From assembly GCA_035495615.1 (NCBI GenBank), contig DATJFP010000039.1, positions 1-53,327 of the forward strand: a stretch of 53,327 bases of DNA, read 5' to 3'. A program made the translations under genes and the position numbers. Shown here piece by piece: positions 17,794 through 25,471 of this stretch. Origin of the DNA: Verrucomicrobiia bacterium (GTDB taxonomy: Bacteria; Omnitrophota; Omnitrophia; Omnitrophales; Aquincolibacteriaceae). How positions within the stretch are numbered: position 1 is the stretch's first letter; each line of letters opens with the position of its first letter. A model generated the notes under the pieces. It saw only the letters and a program-made list of their open reading frames with translations, had not been told where the DNA came from and did not search any database.

Positions 17794-19227
17794 TTATTTC
17801 GCGCCGATCCCGAAGATCACGATCGGGATGGTCTGCAGGAAGAGCCTCAGGTCCAGCCAAAGCGACCAATTATCGATGTACTCCAGGTCCAGCTTCATCC
17901 ACTCGTCGAATTTCACAATTTTGTTCCTGCCCTGAACCTGCCACAGGCATGTGAGGCCCGGACGCATGCTGAGGCGCCTGCGCTGCCAGGGTTCGTAGCG
18001 CTTGACCTCCGCGGGAATCGGGGGGCGGGGGCCCACGAAACTCATGTTGCCTTCCAGGATGTTGAAGAGCTGCGGCAGCTCGTCGATGCTGAACTTTCTC
18101 ATCCATTTTCCGTATTTGATGATTCTGGGATCGTTGGTCATCTTGAACGCGGGTCCTGACATTTCGTTGTGCTGGCGCAGGGCCTCGAGCTTTTTCTCCG
18201 CGTCGACCACCATCGTGCGGAATTTGTAAACGGTGAAAATCCGGCCGTTCAGGCCGCAGCGCGCCTGTTTGAAAAGAATGGGTCCGCCTGAAGAAAATTT
18301 GATGAGGAGCGCCACAATCGCCAGGAAAGGCAGCAGAACCGCGATGGCCACGGCCGAGAGCACTGTATCCAGCACGCGCTTGACGATGAGCTGCCAGAGA
18401 TGGTCGGACGTGGTCTCGAAGGTCAGAAGCGGAAAGTGATGGATCTCCCGCTGCACGGCCTTGGCGAATTTGACGTTGAAAAGGTCCACGGCGATGCTGA
18501 CCCGTTTTCCCAGCTGCTCGCAGTAAAGGATCGAATCCTCGATTTTGCCCAGCCAGCCGCGCGGCACAACGAAGACCACTTCGTCGATGACCAGTTCTTC
18601 CAGGAGATGCGGGATGTCGGACAAAAGCCCCAGGACTTTTTGCCCCTCAATCGTCTGCCATTTGAGCCGCGGGTCCTCGTCGACGAGCCCGACGATTTTC
18701 AAGCCCCATTCCGGATGATTGTGGACCATTTTAATGAAGGATGCGGCGCGGCTGCCGGTCCCGATGAGCAGCAGGTAGCGCGTGAGAAATCCTTTTTTGC
18801 GCAGGCTGCGCAGGATCTGGAACATGACGACGCGCTCGACGCAGAGAAAGGACCAGGCGAAAAAGGACACCATGCTTACCATGATGCGGCTCACGTACTG
18901 GAGTTTCAGCAGGTAGGCCAAGCTTCCGAACAGCAGCGTGGCCATGAGCGCGGCGCGCGTGATATCGAGGAGCACGACCAGGAGGTTCTGCACCCGCAGC
19001 GGCTGGTAAGCCCCGGCCGCGGCGAGGGTAATCATCCAGATCGCGAGCATGTAGGGCAGGAGCGTGATGTATTTCGAAAGGGGATAAGTCCTGCTTACCG
19101 ATTCAAATTCCAGGAGAAAGCCCCAGTGGTTCCTGAGGTAATGTCCCAGAAGGAAAGCGGACGTAATGAGCAGGAGGTCGGCGATAATGAGAACGCGTGT
19201 ATAAACGGCTTGATGTTCTTTAAGCAC
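17794..19227 (-). CDS. Polyprenyl glycosylphosphotransferase (priming sugar transferase)
   Basis: The protein has 477 residues and starts at GTG. About four N-terminal helices are followed by a CoA-binding-like Rossmann segment (LLLIGTGSRAASF, GLVDEDPRLK). The C-terminal catalytic bacterial sugar-transferase domain has KRVLD, FKQARCGLNG, VYKFRTM, DELPQLFNIL, MSFVGPRP and RPGLTCLWQV. It transfers sugar-1-phosphate to undecaprenyl phosphate, the first step of the repeat unit. It lies 82 bases downstream of the protease gene on the same strand, so both may be transcribed from beyond the tandem riboswitch-like elements. Confidence 0.93.
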   Translation of the reverse strand: MLKEHQAVYTRVLIIADLLLITSAFLLGHYLRNHWGFLLEFESVSRTYPLSKYITLLPYMLAIWMITLAAAGAYQPLRVQNLLVVLLDITRAALMATLLFGSLAYLLKLQYVSRIMVSMVSFFAWSFLCVERVVMFQILRSLRKKGFLTRYLLLIGTGSRAASFIKMVHNHPEWGLKIVGLVDEDPRLKWQTIEGQKVLGLLSDIPHLLEELVIDEVVFVVPRGWLGKIEDSILYCEQLGKRVSIAVDLFNVKFAKAVQREIHHFPLLTFETTSDHLWQLIVKRVLDTVLSAVAIAVLLPFLAIVALLIKFSSGGPILFKQARCGLNGRIFTVYKFRTMVVDAEKKLEALRQHNEMSGPAFKMTNDPRIIKYGKWMRKFSIDELPQLFNILEGNMSFVGPRPPIPAEVKRYEPWQRRRLSMRPGLTCLWQVQGRNKIVKFDEWMKLDLEYIDNWSLWLDLRLFLQTIPIVIFGIGAK

Positions 19228-19309
19228 TGCTAAACCCCAGGATGGGTTGGGAAAATCATTTTATTATCGGCTATCCGGGACATTTGTTCGGCGGTATTTA
19301 TCAGGGGGA

Positions 19310-19885
19310 TTAAAGGGAGCTGGCAAAGGCCCGGCCGATCTTCGCCTCGCGCTCGAACTTCTTCAGGATGCAGCCTTTGTTCGATTTGCCGGCCTTGGCC
19401 ACAATGGCGCCTTTTTTCCACTGCGGGTAGATCTCGTTCATGAGCGACGGAAGATCGTTGGCATTGATCCGTTTTACGTCCGTGCCGTCCATCGCGTTGT
19501 ACTTGCCGTTCTCCACGAACACGCAGATCGTGTGGGCAAATCCGGAACCGTAGATGTTCAGGAGGAACGTCTTTTTTCCCTGCTGCTTCAGGATCTCGCT
19601 GGCAAAGAGAGCAAAATCTTCGCAATCGCCCGCCTTGTTCTCCATGAATTCCTCGGGGGACTGCCAGTATTCGGCCTTGCCGAAATTGCTCTGGTCGTTT
19701 TCGTAACGGAAATTGCGCCACATGTACTTGGCGAGATCTTCGGGGGTGCTGAGCTTCGTCGTGAGAGTTTGAAAATCGAGGGAAGGGTGGCTGAAAAGTT
19801 GGGCTTCCGCATTGGAAGTACGAACAGTAGATACCATTACTGTTAAAGCTGCGATCGCCCATACAGTCGCGATGTATTTTTTCAT
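19310..19885 (-). CDS. Secreted transglutaminase-like cysteine protease
   Basis: The protein has 191 residues with a signal peptide cleaved near NAEA. The papain/transglutaminase triad is visible as Cys88 (AGDCEDFALFASEIL), His118 (GFAHTICVF) and Asp133 (NAMDGTD). The GDCEDF context is shared by transglutaminase-like proteases, including the BTLCP/LapG group, which release adhesins from the cell surface. I cannot say that it is a LapG orthologue; no LapD-like partner is in the window. The start ATG follows GGGGAGGG, which is partly covered by a hairpin. The gene sits behind two c-di-GMP-I-like elements. Confidence 0.82.
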   Translation of the reverse strand: MKKYIATVWAIAALTVMVSTVRTSNAEAQLFSHPSLDFQTLTTKLSTPEDLAKYMWRNFRYENDQSNFGKAEYWQSPEEFMENKAGDCEDFALFASEILKQQGKKTFLLNIYGSGFAHTICVFVENGKYNAMDGTDVKRINANDLPSLMNEIYPQWKKGAIVAKAGKSNKGCILKKFEREAKIGRAFASSL

Positions 19886-19891
19886 GCCGAA

Positions 19892-19914
19892 CCCTCCCCT
19901 CGAAACTCGAGAGG
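19892..19914 (-). promoter_or_regulatory. Ribosome-binding site with sequestering hairpin
   Basis: On the minus strand the purine-rich GGGGAGGG (19899-19892) lies 6 bases before the ATG. An 8-bp hairpin with a three-base loop (19914-19896) pairs the first four of these Gs. This is a plausible expression platform through which the upstream elements could control translation. Confidence 0.5.
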
Positions 19915-19935
19915 TTCTGATTCGGCCAAATCACA

Positions 19936-20022
19936 GGATTTGGCGGCCCAGCCATACCTTAGGCCTTGCGGCCCAGTCGTATCTGCGGCTTTGCGTCCTC
20001 CGGTTACCCGGAGTTTGCCGCC
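19936..20022 (-). promoter_or_regulatory. c-di-GMP-I (GEMM) riboswitch-like element, gene-proximal copy
   Basis: Read on the minus strand, this has GGCAAAC, then a stem capped by a GUAA (GNRA) loop, then GGACGCAAAGCC. A second imperfect stem with a GCAA loop follows, ending in GCUGGGCCGCC. The 5' GGCGGC pairs with the 3' GCCGCC to close the element. This order and the ACGCAAAGCC core are the signature of the c-di-GMP-I class. It ends 51 bases before the protease start. Whether the ligand is c-di-GMP or the related cGAMP (GEMM-Ib) cannot be decided by eye. Confidence 0.75.
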
Positions 20023-20087
20023 TGCCGGCACTGTTTGATTGGCAGGCTCCGCTTGATTAGAGCGGATTTGTCATTCCTAATCCCGAT

Positions 20088-20174
20088 GGATTTGGCGGCC
20101 CAGCCATACCTTAAGCCTTGCGGCCCAGTCGTATCTGTGGCTTTGCGTCCTCCAGTTACCTGGAGTTTGCCGTT
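20088..20174 (-). promoter_or_regulatory. c-di-GMP-I (GEMM) riboswitch-like element, distal copy
   Basis: This copy matches the proximal one at 81 of 85 positions (20088-20172 against 19936-20020), offset by 152 bases. Two of the four differences are on opposite sides of the GNRA-capped stem and change a G-C pair to A-U, a compensatory change. A third changes G-C to G-U in the second stem. The fourth is in an unpaired bulge. This pattern argues for two functional RNA aptamers in one leader rather than a decaying duplication. Confidence 0.75.
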
Positions 20175-20245
20175 GTCAGAATCCTCGGTATATTAAAGAT
20201 CAATTACTTTACTTCTCTTAATCAAAAGGTAGCATATGATCGCTC

Positions 20246-20263
20246 TTAGTCAATCTTGACTAA
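20246..20263. promoter_or_regulatory. Perfect 8-bp inverted repeat (operator-like)
   Basis: TTAGTCAA and TTGACTAA flank a two-base spacer in the A/T-rich space between the divergent protease leader and the riboflavin operon. The size and symmetry suit a dimeric repressor. No binding family is recognised. It lies about 67 bases upstream of the riboflavin -35 box. Confidence 0.4.
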
Positions 20264-20329
20264 AAGTTGCTATATGTCTGTAAGTTATTGGATTTAAGCG
20301 GGTTAAGACTTTTTATGGGAGAAAGTTAA

Positions 20330-20358
20330 TTGACTTCGGCGAAGCTGCCTGATAGGAT
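20330..20358 (+). promoter_or_regulatory. Promoter of the riboflavin operon
   Basis: TTGACT (20330-20335) and TAGGAT (20353-20358) are spaced by 17 bases. Transcription would begin near 20365, just before the FMN aptamer. Confidence 0.65.
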
Positions 20359-20367
20359 ACCTCCTAA

Positions 20368-20503
20368 TCTTCAGGGCAGGGTGAAAGTCCCTACCGGCGG
20401 TAATGTCCCTTCCAAGGGATTTAGCCCGCGACTCCCGGCAAAACGCCGGGACTGAATCCTGTGTGATCCAGGTGCCGACGGTAAAGTCCGGATGGAAGAA
20501 GAT
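20368..20503 (+). promoter_or_regulatory. FMN riboswitch (RFN element)
   Basis: All the classical RFN segments are present in order: TTCAGGGCAGGGTGAAAGTC, CCTACCGGCGGTAATG, AGCCCGCGA, a variable stem (CCCGGC/GCCGGG), GTGATCCAGGTGCCGACGG, AAAGTCCGGATGGAAGAAG. It binds FMN and would repress the rib operon through the terminator at 20574-20605. Confidence 0.97.
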
Positions 20504-20573
20504 GGATCCACCGCAGGGAGAAGCGTCCGCTTCTGATCCAAAGGATTTTCTCCTGCGTTGAGTCAGGCCGTCT

Positions 20574-20605
20574 GCCCGAAGATTCAATCTTCGGGCTTTT
20601 TTTTT
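20574..20605 (+). terminator. Riboswitch-controlled intrinsic terminator
   Basis: A 10-bp perfect stem (GCCCGAAGAT/ATCTTCGGGC) with a TCA loop is followed by nine T residues. It ends 18 bases before the ribBA start and is the expected off-switch of the FMN riboswitch. Confidence 0.93.
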
Positions 20606-20622
20606 GAGCCCCGCGAGGCCAA

Positions 20623-21825
20623 ATGAAATTTAATACGATTCCGGAAATCATCGAAGACATCCGTCAGGGCCGCATTGTGATCATGGTCGATGACGAGCAG
20701 CGCGAAAACGAAGGCGACCTCATTTTCGCCGCGTCGCAGGTCACGCCCGAAAAAGTCAACTTCATGATCAAGCACGGGCGCGGACTCATCTGCGTTCCGC
20801 TCGCGGACGAAAAAATCGAAGCGCTCGGCCTCAAGGAAATGACCGAATCCCTGCAGGACACCTTCCGCACCGCGTTCACCACTTCCGTGGACGCGCGCTC
20901 CGGCATCACGACCGGCATTTCCGCTTTTGACCGCACGCGTACGATCGAGGCGCTTGCCGAACCGCAGGCAGGTCCTGCCGACATCGTTTCGCCCGGCCAC
21001 ATTTTTCCGCTCCGCGCCAAGAAAGGCGGCGTGCTCATCCGCGCCGGACACACCGAAGCTGCGGTGGACCTCGCACGGCTCGCGGGACAGACACCCGCCG
21101 GCGTCATCTGCGAAATTATTTCCGAAGACGGAAAAATGGCGCGGCTTCCGGAGCTTTTCGAATTCGCGAAAAAGCACGGCCTCAAGATCGGCACGATTCA
21201 GGAGCTTATCGAGCATCGCCGGCGCTTTGACCGCATCGTGGACAAGGTGAGCGAAGCCACGATCCCCACGGTTTTCGGGGAATGGAAGATCATGCTCTAT
21301 CGGTCTCTGGTCGACGGGCGTGAACACGTCGCGCTCGTCAAAGGAAAGATGGACGATTCGCCCACGCTTGTGCGCATGCATTCGGAATGCTTCACCGGCG
21401 ACGTGCTCGGTTCTCTGCGCTGCGATTGCCAGGATCAGCTCATGGCGTCCATGGAGCGCATCGAAAAAGAGGACAAAGGCGTGATTGTTTATCTCCGCCA
21501 GGAAGGGCGCGGCATCGGGCTGGCCAACAAACTCAAGGCCTATGCGCTTCAGGAAAAGGGCATGGACACGGTTGAAGCCAATGAAGCCCTCGGCTTCAAG
21601 CCCGACCTTCGCGAATACGGCACCGGTGCCCAGATATTAAAAGATCTCGGCCTTTCCAAACTCCGGCTCATGACGAACAATCCCCGCAAAATCGTGGGGC
21701 TGGAAGGTCACGGCCTGCACGTCGTGGAGCGCGTTGCTCTTCAGGTCGAGCCTAATGTCTATAACGCGAAATACCTGATGGCCAAGCGGCAGAAGCTCGG
21801 CCATTATTTCAACCAGCATTCATGA
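20623..21825 (+). CDS. ribBA: RibBA: DHBP synthase / GTP cyclohydrolase II
   Basis: The protein has 400 residues. The N-terminal half is 3,4-dihydroxy-2-butanone-4-phosphate synthase (VMVDDEQRENEGDL near the start, then RAGHTEAAVDLARL). The C-terminal half is GTP cyclohydrolase II, with the zinc cysteines in SECFTGDVLGSLRCDCQ and the YLRQEGRGIGL loop. Together they supply both precursors of riboflavin from ribulose-5-phosphate and GTP. It is the first gene after the FMN riboswitch and overlaps ribH by ATGA. Confidence 0.97.
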   Translation: MKFNTIPEIIEDIRQGRIVIMVDDEQRENEGDLIFAASQVTPEKVNFMIKHGRGLICVPLADEKIEALGLKEMTESLQDTFRTAFTTSVDARSGITTGISAFDRTRTIEALAEPQAGPADIVSPGHIFPLRAKKGGVLIRAGHTEAAVDLARLAGQTPAGVICEIISEDGKMARLPELFEFAKKHGLKIGTIQELIEHRRRFDRIVDKVSEATIPTVFGEWKIMLYRSLVDGREHVALVKGKMDDSPTLVRMHSECFTGDVLGSLRCDCQDQLMASMERIEKEDKGVIVYLRQEGRGIGLANKLKAYALQEKGMDTVEANEALGFKPDLREYGTGAQILKDLGLSKLRLMTNNPRKIVGLEGHGLHVVERVALQVEPNVYNAKYLMAKRQKLGHYFNQHS

Positions 21826-22304
21826 AATCGTACCGCGGACGTTTCGACGCGAAGGGCCGGCGCTTCGGCATCGTCATCGCCCAGTTCAATGAGTTCATCA
21901 CCCGGCGTCTGCTGGAAAGCGCGCTTGTCACGTTCGAGCAGGCAGGGGTCCCGCGGAAAAAGATTCCCGTGGTGTGGGTGCCCGGCGCGCTGGAAGTCCC
22001 GTACTTCTGCCAGAAGCTGGCCTCGCGCGGACGCTTTGACGCAATTGTCGCGATCGCCTGCATCCTGCGCGGCGATACGTATCACTTCGAATGCGTGGCG
22101 CTGGAAGTCACGCGCGGAATCGCCCAGGTCGCGCTGGAAAAAAAAGTTCCCATTGCGACGGGCGTGATCACGGCGGACACGCTGGAGCAGGCCATCGACA
22201 GGGCGGGGCTGAAAGCCGGAAACAAAGGCGCCCAGGCGGCGCTGGCCGCTTTGGAAATCGCGGACCTTGACCGCCAATTGACAACCGGACAAAAGAGGAG
22301 ATGA
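21822..22304 (+). CDS. ribH: 6,7-dimethyl-8-ribityllumazine synthase
   Basis: The protein has 160 residues. It has the substrate-binding VPGALEVPYFCQKL, the phosphate/catalytic segment AIACILRGDTYHFE, and PIATGVITADTLEQAIDRAG. It condenses the DHBP-derived four-carbon unit with the pyrimidine from the GTP branch. The length is standard for a capsid-forming or pentameric lumazine synthase. The start overlaps the ribBA stop. Confidence 0.96.
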   Translation: MKSYRGRFDAKGRRFGIVIAQFNEFITRRLLESALVTFEQAGVPRKKIPVVWVPGALEVPYFCQKLASRGRFDAIVAIACILRGDTYHFECVALEVTRGIAQVALEKKVPIATGVITADTLEQAIDRAGLKAGNKGAQAALAALEIADLDRQLTTGQKRR

Positions 22305-22346
22305 GAAAAGCGGACCGTTGCGGATGCCGCTCTTTTCTTACGTGGG

Positions 22347-22802
22347 ATGCGTAAAAGAACCCAGGCTCGTGAATATGCCCTCCAGATGCTCTACCAGTAC
22401 GAGCTCAACCCCGAGCCTCTCGACAAACTCTTCGTCCACTTCTGGGACCAGAACCCCGACCCTTCCGACGAGACACGCCTTTTCGCCCAATCGCTGGTGA
22501 AAGGGACGGTCGATAACCTCGAAAAAATCAATGAAGTCGTGGCCAAGTACGCGGAAAACTGGGACATGAACCGTATGGCCGTCATCGACCGCAGCATCCT
22601 CCGGTTCGCGACGTACGAGCTTTTGTTCCGCGAAGACATTCCGCTCAAAGTTTCCATCAACGAGGCCGTGAACATCGCCAAAAAATTTTCCCAGGAAGAT
22701 TCCGGAAAATTCGTCAACGGCATCCTCGACAAAATCAGCCATTCCGAAAAACCGCGCGACCGTCCTCCTGCTGAAAGCGGCGTCGCGGACCCGGACGATT
22801 GA
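22347..22802 (+). CDS. nusB: Transcription antitermination protein NusB
   Basis: The protein has 151 residues and is helical. It has an arginine-rich start (MRKRTQAREYALQMLYQYE) and the family core NRMAVIDRSILRFATYELL, followed by NEAVNIAKKFSQEDSGKFVNGILDKI (shown here as one conserved region, residues about 95-125). NusB binds boxA RNA with NusE in rRNA antitermination. Placement next to ribH is common in bacteria. The last 20 residues are an unstructured extension. The ribosome-binding site is weak. Confidence 0.95.
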   Translation: MRKRTQAREYALQMLYQYELNPEPLDKLFVHFWDQNPDPSDETRLFAQSLVKGTVDNLEKINEVVAKYAENWDMNRMAVIDRSILRFATYELLFREDIPLKVSINEAVNIAKKFSQEDSGKFVNGILDKISHSEKPRDRPPAESGVADPDD

Positions 22803-22813
22803 CGGGACAAGCC

Positions 22814-23923
22814 ATGGCCCGCGGCGCCGGTTTTCACGAATCCTGGATGGAAAAATGCCATGCCCTGGCGGAGCTCGGCCGCGGCGCGGTGAGCCCGAAT
22901 CCTCTGGTCGGAGCCATCGTGGTCAAAAACGGCCGTGAGATTGCCCGTGGGCATCATGCCTATTACGGCGGGCCGCACGCGGAAGCGGAGGCGCTTCGTA
23001 AGGCCGGCGCCCGCGCCAAAGGAGCGACGCTTTACGTGACGCTGGAGCCCTGCGCGACCTGGGGCAAAACGCCGCCTTGCATGCAGGCCGTGGCAGGTGC
23101 CGGCATCAAGCACGTCGTCATCGGCATGAGCGATCCCAATCCCGCGAATCACGGAAAAGGCATTCGTTTTCTGCGCCGCAGAGGCATCCACGTCACGACC
23201 GGCGTCCTCGAAGAAAAACTCCGCGGGCAAAATGCCGCCTTTTGCCGCTGGATCACGACGCGGCTGCCCTGGGTCGTGCTCAAGATGGCGCAGTCGCTTG
23301 ATGGAAAAATCGCGGCGCCGGACGGTTCTTCGCGCTGGATTTCCTCGCCTGCCTCCCGCGAGTGGGTCCATCATCTGAGGTCGGGCGCGGATGCTATCCT
23401 GGTGGGCAAAAATACCGTGCTGATGGACGATCCGCTGCTCAGCCCGCGCGTTCATGTGAAGAACCAGCCGCCGCATAAGCCGCTGCGCGTGATCCTGGAC
23501 CCGCGGATGGAAGTTTCGCCGCGTGCCCGGGTTTTCACGGGCGAGCAGCTCACGCTGCGCGTGGTGACGAAAAATGTTGCGCGCCGTCCGCGCCACTCGA
23601 AGGCCCGCAGATGCGGCGAGCTTCTGCTTCTGGCGCGCGAAGAAAAGGGGCGGCTCGACGTGAAGGACATTGTCTGCCAGCTCGGCGCCATGGGCGTAGC
23701 GGCCCTCCTGGTGGAAGGCGGGGGAGAGACCGCCTGGGATTTCCTGCGCGCGGGACTCGTGCAGAAAGTTTACTGGGTCGTGGCGCCCAAAATCATCGGC
23801 GGCCGGGCCACTAAGACTTCGGTTGAGGGCGACGGCGTGCGCCTTCTGAACAATGCTTTCAAAATTAAAAACCTCACGTGCCGGCCGCTGGGCGAAGACT
23901 GGCTGTTCGAAGGGGAGCTTTGA
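22814..23923 (+). CDS. ribD: RibD: bifunctional pyrimidine deaminase / reductase
   Basis: The protein has 369 residues from the ATG at 22814, chosen because GACGGGAC precedes it. A TTG at 22799 overlapping the nusB stop is the alternative. The N-terminal zinc deaminase has GPHAEAEAL and LEPCATWGKTPPC. The reductase half has KMAQSLDGKIA, ISSPASREWVHHLR, DAILVGKNTVLMDDP and LLVEGGGETAWDFL. It performs the second and third steps of the GTP branch of riboflavin synthesis. Confidence 0.95.
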   Translation: MARGAGFHESWMEKCHALAELGRGAVSPNPLVGAIVVKNGREIARGHHAYYGGPHAEAEALRKAGARAKGATLYVTLEPCATWGKTPPCMQAVAGAGIKHVVIGMSDPNPANHGKGIRFLRRRGIHVTTGVLEEKLRGQNAAFCRWITTRLPWVVLKMAQSLDGKIAAPDGSSRWISSPASREWVHHLRSGADAILVGKNTVLMDDPLLSPRVHVKNQPPHKPLRVILDPRMEVSPRARVFTGEQLTLRVVTKNVARRPRHSKARRCGELLLLAREEKGRLDVKDIVCQLGAMGVAALLVEGGGETAWDFLRAGLVQKVYWVVAPKIIGGRATKTSVEGDGVRLLNNAFKIKNLTCRPLGEDWLFEGEL

Positions 23924-24564
23924 TGTTTTCGGGAATCGTACAAAATCAAGGCCTTGTCACGAGGAGGCGTGACGCTTCGGGACAGGCTCGGTTTGCCTTT
24001 CGTTTCAAGCGGCGGGAAAAAGGGATTGCGCTCGGTGAAAGCATTGCCGTGGACGGCGTCTGCCTCACGGTCGCCAAAAAGACAAATTCGGGTTTTGAAG
24101 CGGATGTCATGGCGGACACCTTGAACGTGACAACCCTCTCGGGCGTTCAGGCGGGCGGCCGGGTCAATCTCGAACGGGCGCTGCGCGCGGGGGACCGCAT
24201 CAGCGGCCATTACGTGACAGGACACGTGGACGGGGTGGGCCGCATCCGCAAGATCGCGCGGGCCGGGAAAAACCGCCGCTTTTTTGTTGAGGCCGGGCCT
24301 GCGATCTTGAAATACGCGGTCCTCAAAGGCTCCATGGCCCTGGACGGCGTCAGCCTGACGGTCCAGGAAGTAAGCCCCGGCGGCTTCTGGGTGGCCCTTG
24401 TCCCGCATACACTCGCGGTCACGACTCTCAGGGAAAAAAAAACGGGGGACGCCGTCAACCTGGAAATCGACCTCATGGCGCGGTATCCGGAGACGGAACA
24501 AAAGCCCGGAAAATGGCGGCCGTCGGGGCTGTCGGTAAAGGCCCTCAAGGCCCAGGGGTTTTGA
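23923..24564 (+). CDS. ribE: Riboflavin synthase (alpha subunit type)
   Basis: The protein has 213 residues and starts at MFSGIVQ, the invariant N-terminus of the family. The start overlaps the ribD stop in TGATG. It has two lumazine-binding repeats, each with a GESIAVDGVCLTV or GSMALDGVSLTV core. It dismutates two lumazine molecules to riboflavin and completes the operon. I see no clear terminator after it. Confidence 0.96.
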   Translation: MFSGIVQNQGLVTRRRDASGQARFAFRFKRREKGIALGESIAVDGVCLTVAKKTNSGFEADVMADTLNVTTLSGVQAGGRVNLERALRAGDRISGHYVTGHVDGVGRIRKIARAGKNRRFFVEAGPAILKYAVLKGSMALDGVSLTVQEVSPGGFWVALVPHTLAVTTLREKKTGDAVNLEIDLMARYPETEQKPGKWRPSGLSVKALKAQGF

Positions 24565-24580
24565 CAGAACCGCACCGGAC

Positions 24581-24609
24581 TTGCGGAGTGCATGACGATA
24601 GCGTAGAAT
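24581..24609 (+). promoter_or_regulatory. Promoter of the kinase/STAS/Mla operon
   Basis: TTGCGG (24581-24586) and TAGAAT (24604-24609) are 17 bases apart. Transcription would start near 24616, about 48 bases before the first gene. The site separates the riboflavin operon from the signalling and transport genes. Confidence 0.5.
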
Positions 24610-24663
24610 CCCTCTGCTCTCAGGTCGAAAGCCTAACAGTCTTCCAAAGGAGCCGACGGGCGG

Positions 24664-25062
24664 ATGGAAAAAAAATTCGAGCTCAAATCCTGTTCGCATG
24701 ATCTGGCCCAATTCCGGCAGCAGCTCAAGGAGCTTTTGTCCGGCGCCGGCTTTAACGAAAAAAAATCCGGTGAAGTGACGCTTGCCGTGGATGAGGCGCT
24801 GACAAACATCATCCGTCACGGGTACGGGCACGAAAAAGGCAGGGTGGAAGTCGCTTTTCACGATTATCAGGACCGCGTCGAAATCCGCATCCGGGATTTC
24901 GGCAAGAAATTCGATCCGACGAAAGTTGCCCCGCCGAAACTGCCGCCCACGAAACCCGGCGGGCTCGGGATTTATTTCATTCATACGCTGATGGACAAGG
25001 TCGAATACCAGTCCCTGGCGCCGGACACGAACGAACTTCATCTGACCAAGATGAAAATTTAA
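24664..25062 (+). CDS. RsbW/SpoIIAB-like anti-sigma serine kinase
   Basis: The protein has 132 residues, a single GHKL ATPase domain. It has the N box (VDEALTNIIRHGYG), the G1 box (IRDFGKKFDP) and the G2 box (GGLGIYFIHTLMD). Stand-alone kinases of this type phosphorylate a STAS protein and sequester a sigma factor or another client. The STAS gene 22 bases downstream and the SpoIIE-type phosphatase at 27748 are natural partners. No sigma factor gene is visible here, so the client is unknown. AAAGGAG precedes the ATG. Confidence 0.9.
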   Translation: MEKKFELKSCSHDLAQFRQQLKELLSGAGFNEKKSGEVTLAVDEALTNIIRHGYGHEKGRVEVAFHDYQDRVEIRIRDFGKKFDPTKVAPPKLPPTKPGGLGIYFIHTLMDKVEYQSLAPDTNELHLTKMKI

Positions 25063-25084
25063 GGACGGAAAGAAGGTACTGCCC

Positions 25085-25447
25085 ATGAAAATTGCCTATC
25101 GCCAGCAGGACGCGGTCGAGATTTTTGAATTAGACGGGGAAGTGGATTTTCATTCCTCTCCGGAGCTGCGCGATAAGCTGCAGGCCCAGGTACAGAAGCG
25201 CGCCGACAAGATCCTGATCTGCCTCAAAAAAGTGAAATACATCGACAGCTCGGGCCTTGCCACGTTCGTGGAAGCGCTGCAAAAGGTGAAGCGCTATAAC
25301 GGGCAGCTGGTCCTGAGCGGGCTTGCTCCCGCCGTCCGGAGCGTGTTCGAAATCGCGAAATTGGACAGCGTCTTTTCGCTCGCTCATACTCAGGAAGAGG
25401 CCCACGCTCTTCTTGTCAACCCCAAAGGCCTTGCGCCGGAGGCCTGA
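25085..25447 (+). CDS. STAS-domain protein (anti-anti-sigma factor or MlaB-like)
   Basis: The protein has 120 residues with the STAS fold (VEIFELDGEVDFHSSPELR, then VKYIDSSGLATFVEAL). The serine pair in DSSG is the expected phosphorylation site for an RsbW-like kinase. The gene lies between that kinase and mlaE, however, and MlaB, the STAS subunit of the Mla transporter, has a similar sequence and size. It may serve the partner switch, the transporter, or both. Confidence 0.88.
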   Translation: MKIAYRQQDAVEIFELDGEVDFHSSPELRDKLQAQVQKRADKILICLKKVKYIDSSGLATFVEALQKVKRYNGQLVLSGLAPAVRSVFEIAKLDSVFSLAHTQEEAHALLVNPKGLAPEA

Positions 25448-25471
25448 TACTCCCGCCTGCGCTGGAAAATC

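Noticed and set aside
19936-20174. Tandem 85-base repeats as an insertion-sequence remnant or a CRISPR-like pair
   Set aside because: The differences are compensatory in RNA stems and the sequence carries the GEMM core. There are no terminal inverted repeats, target duplications or further copies.
20256-20276. TTGACT...TATATG as a riboflavin promoter
   Set aside because: The spacer is only 9 bases. The TTGACT/TAGGAT pair at 20330-20358 has 17-base spacing and starts transcription right at the aptamer.
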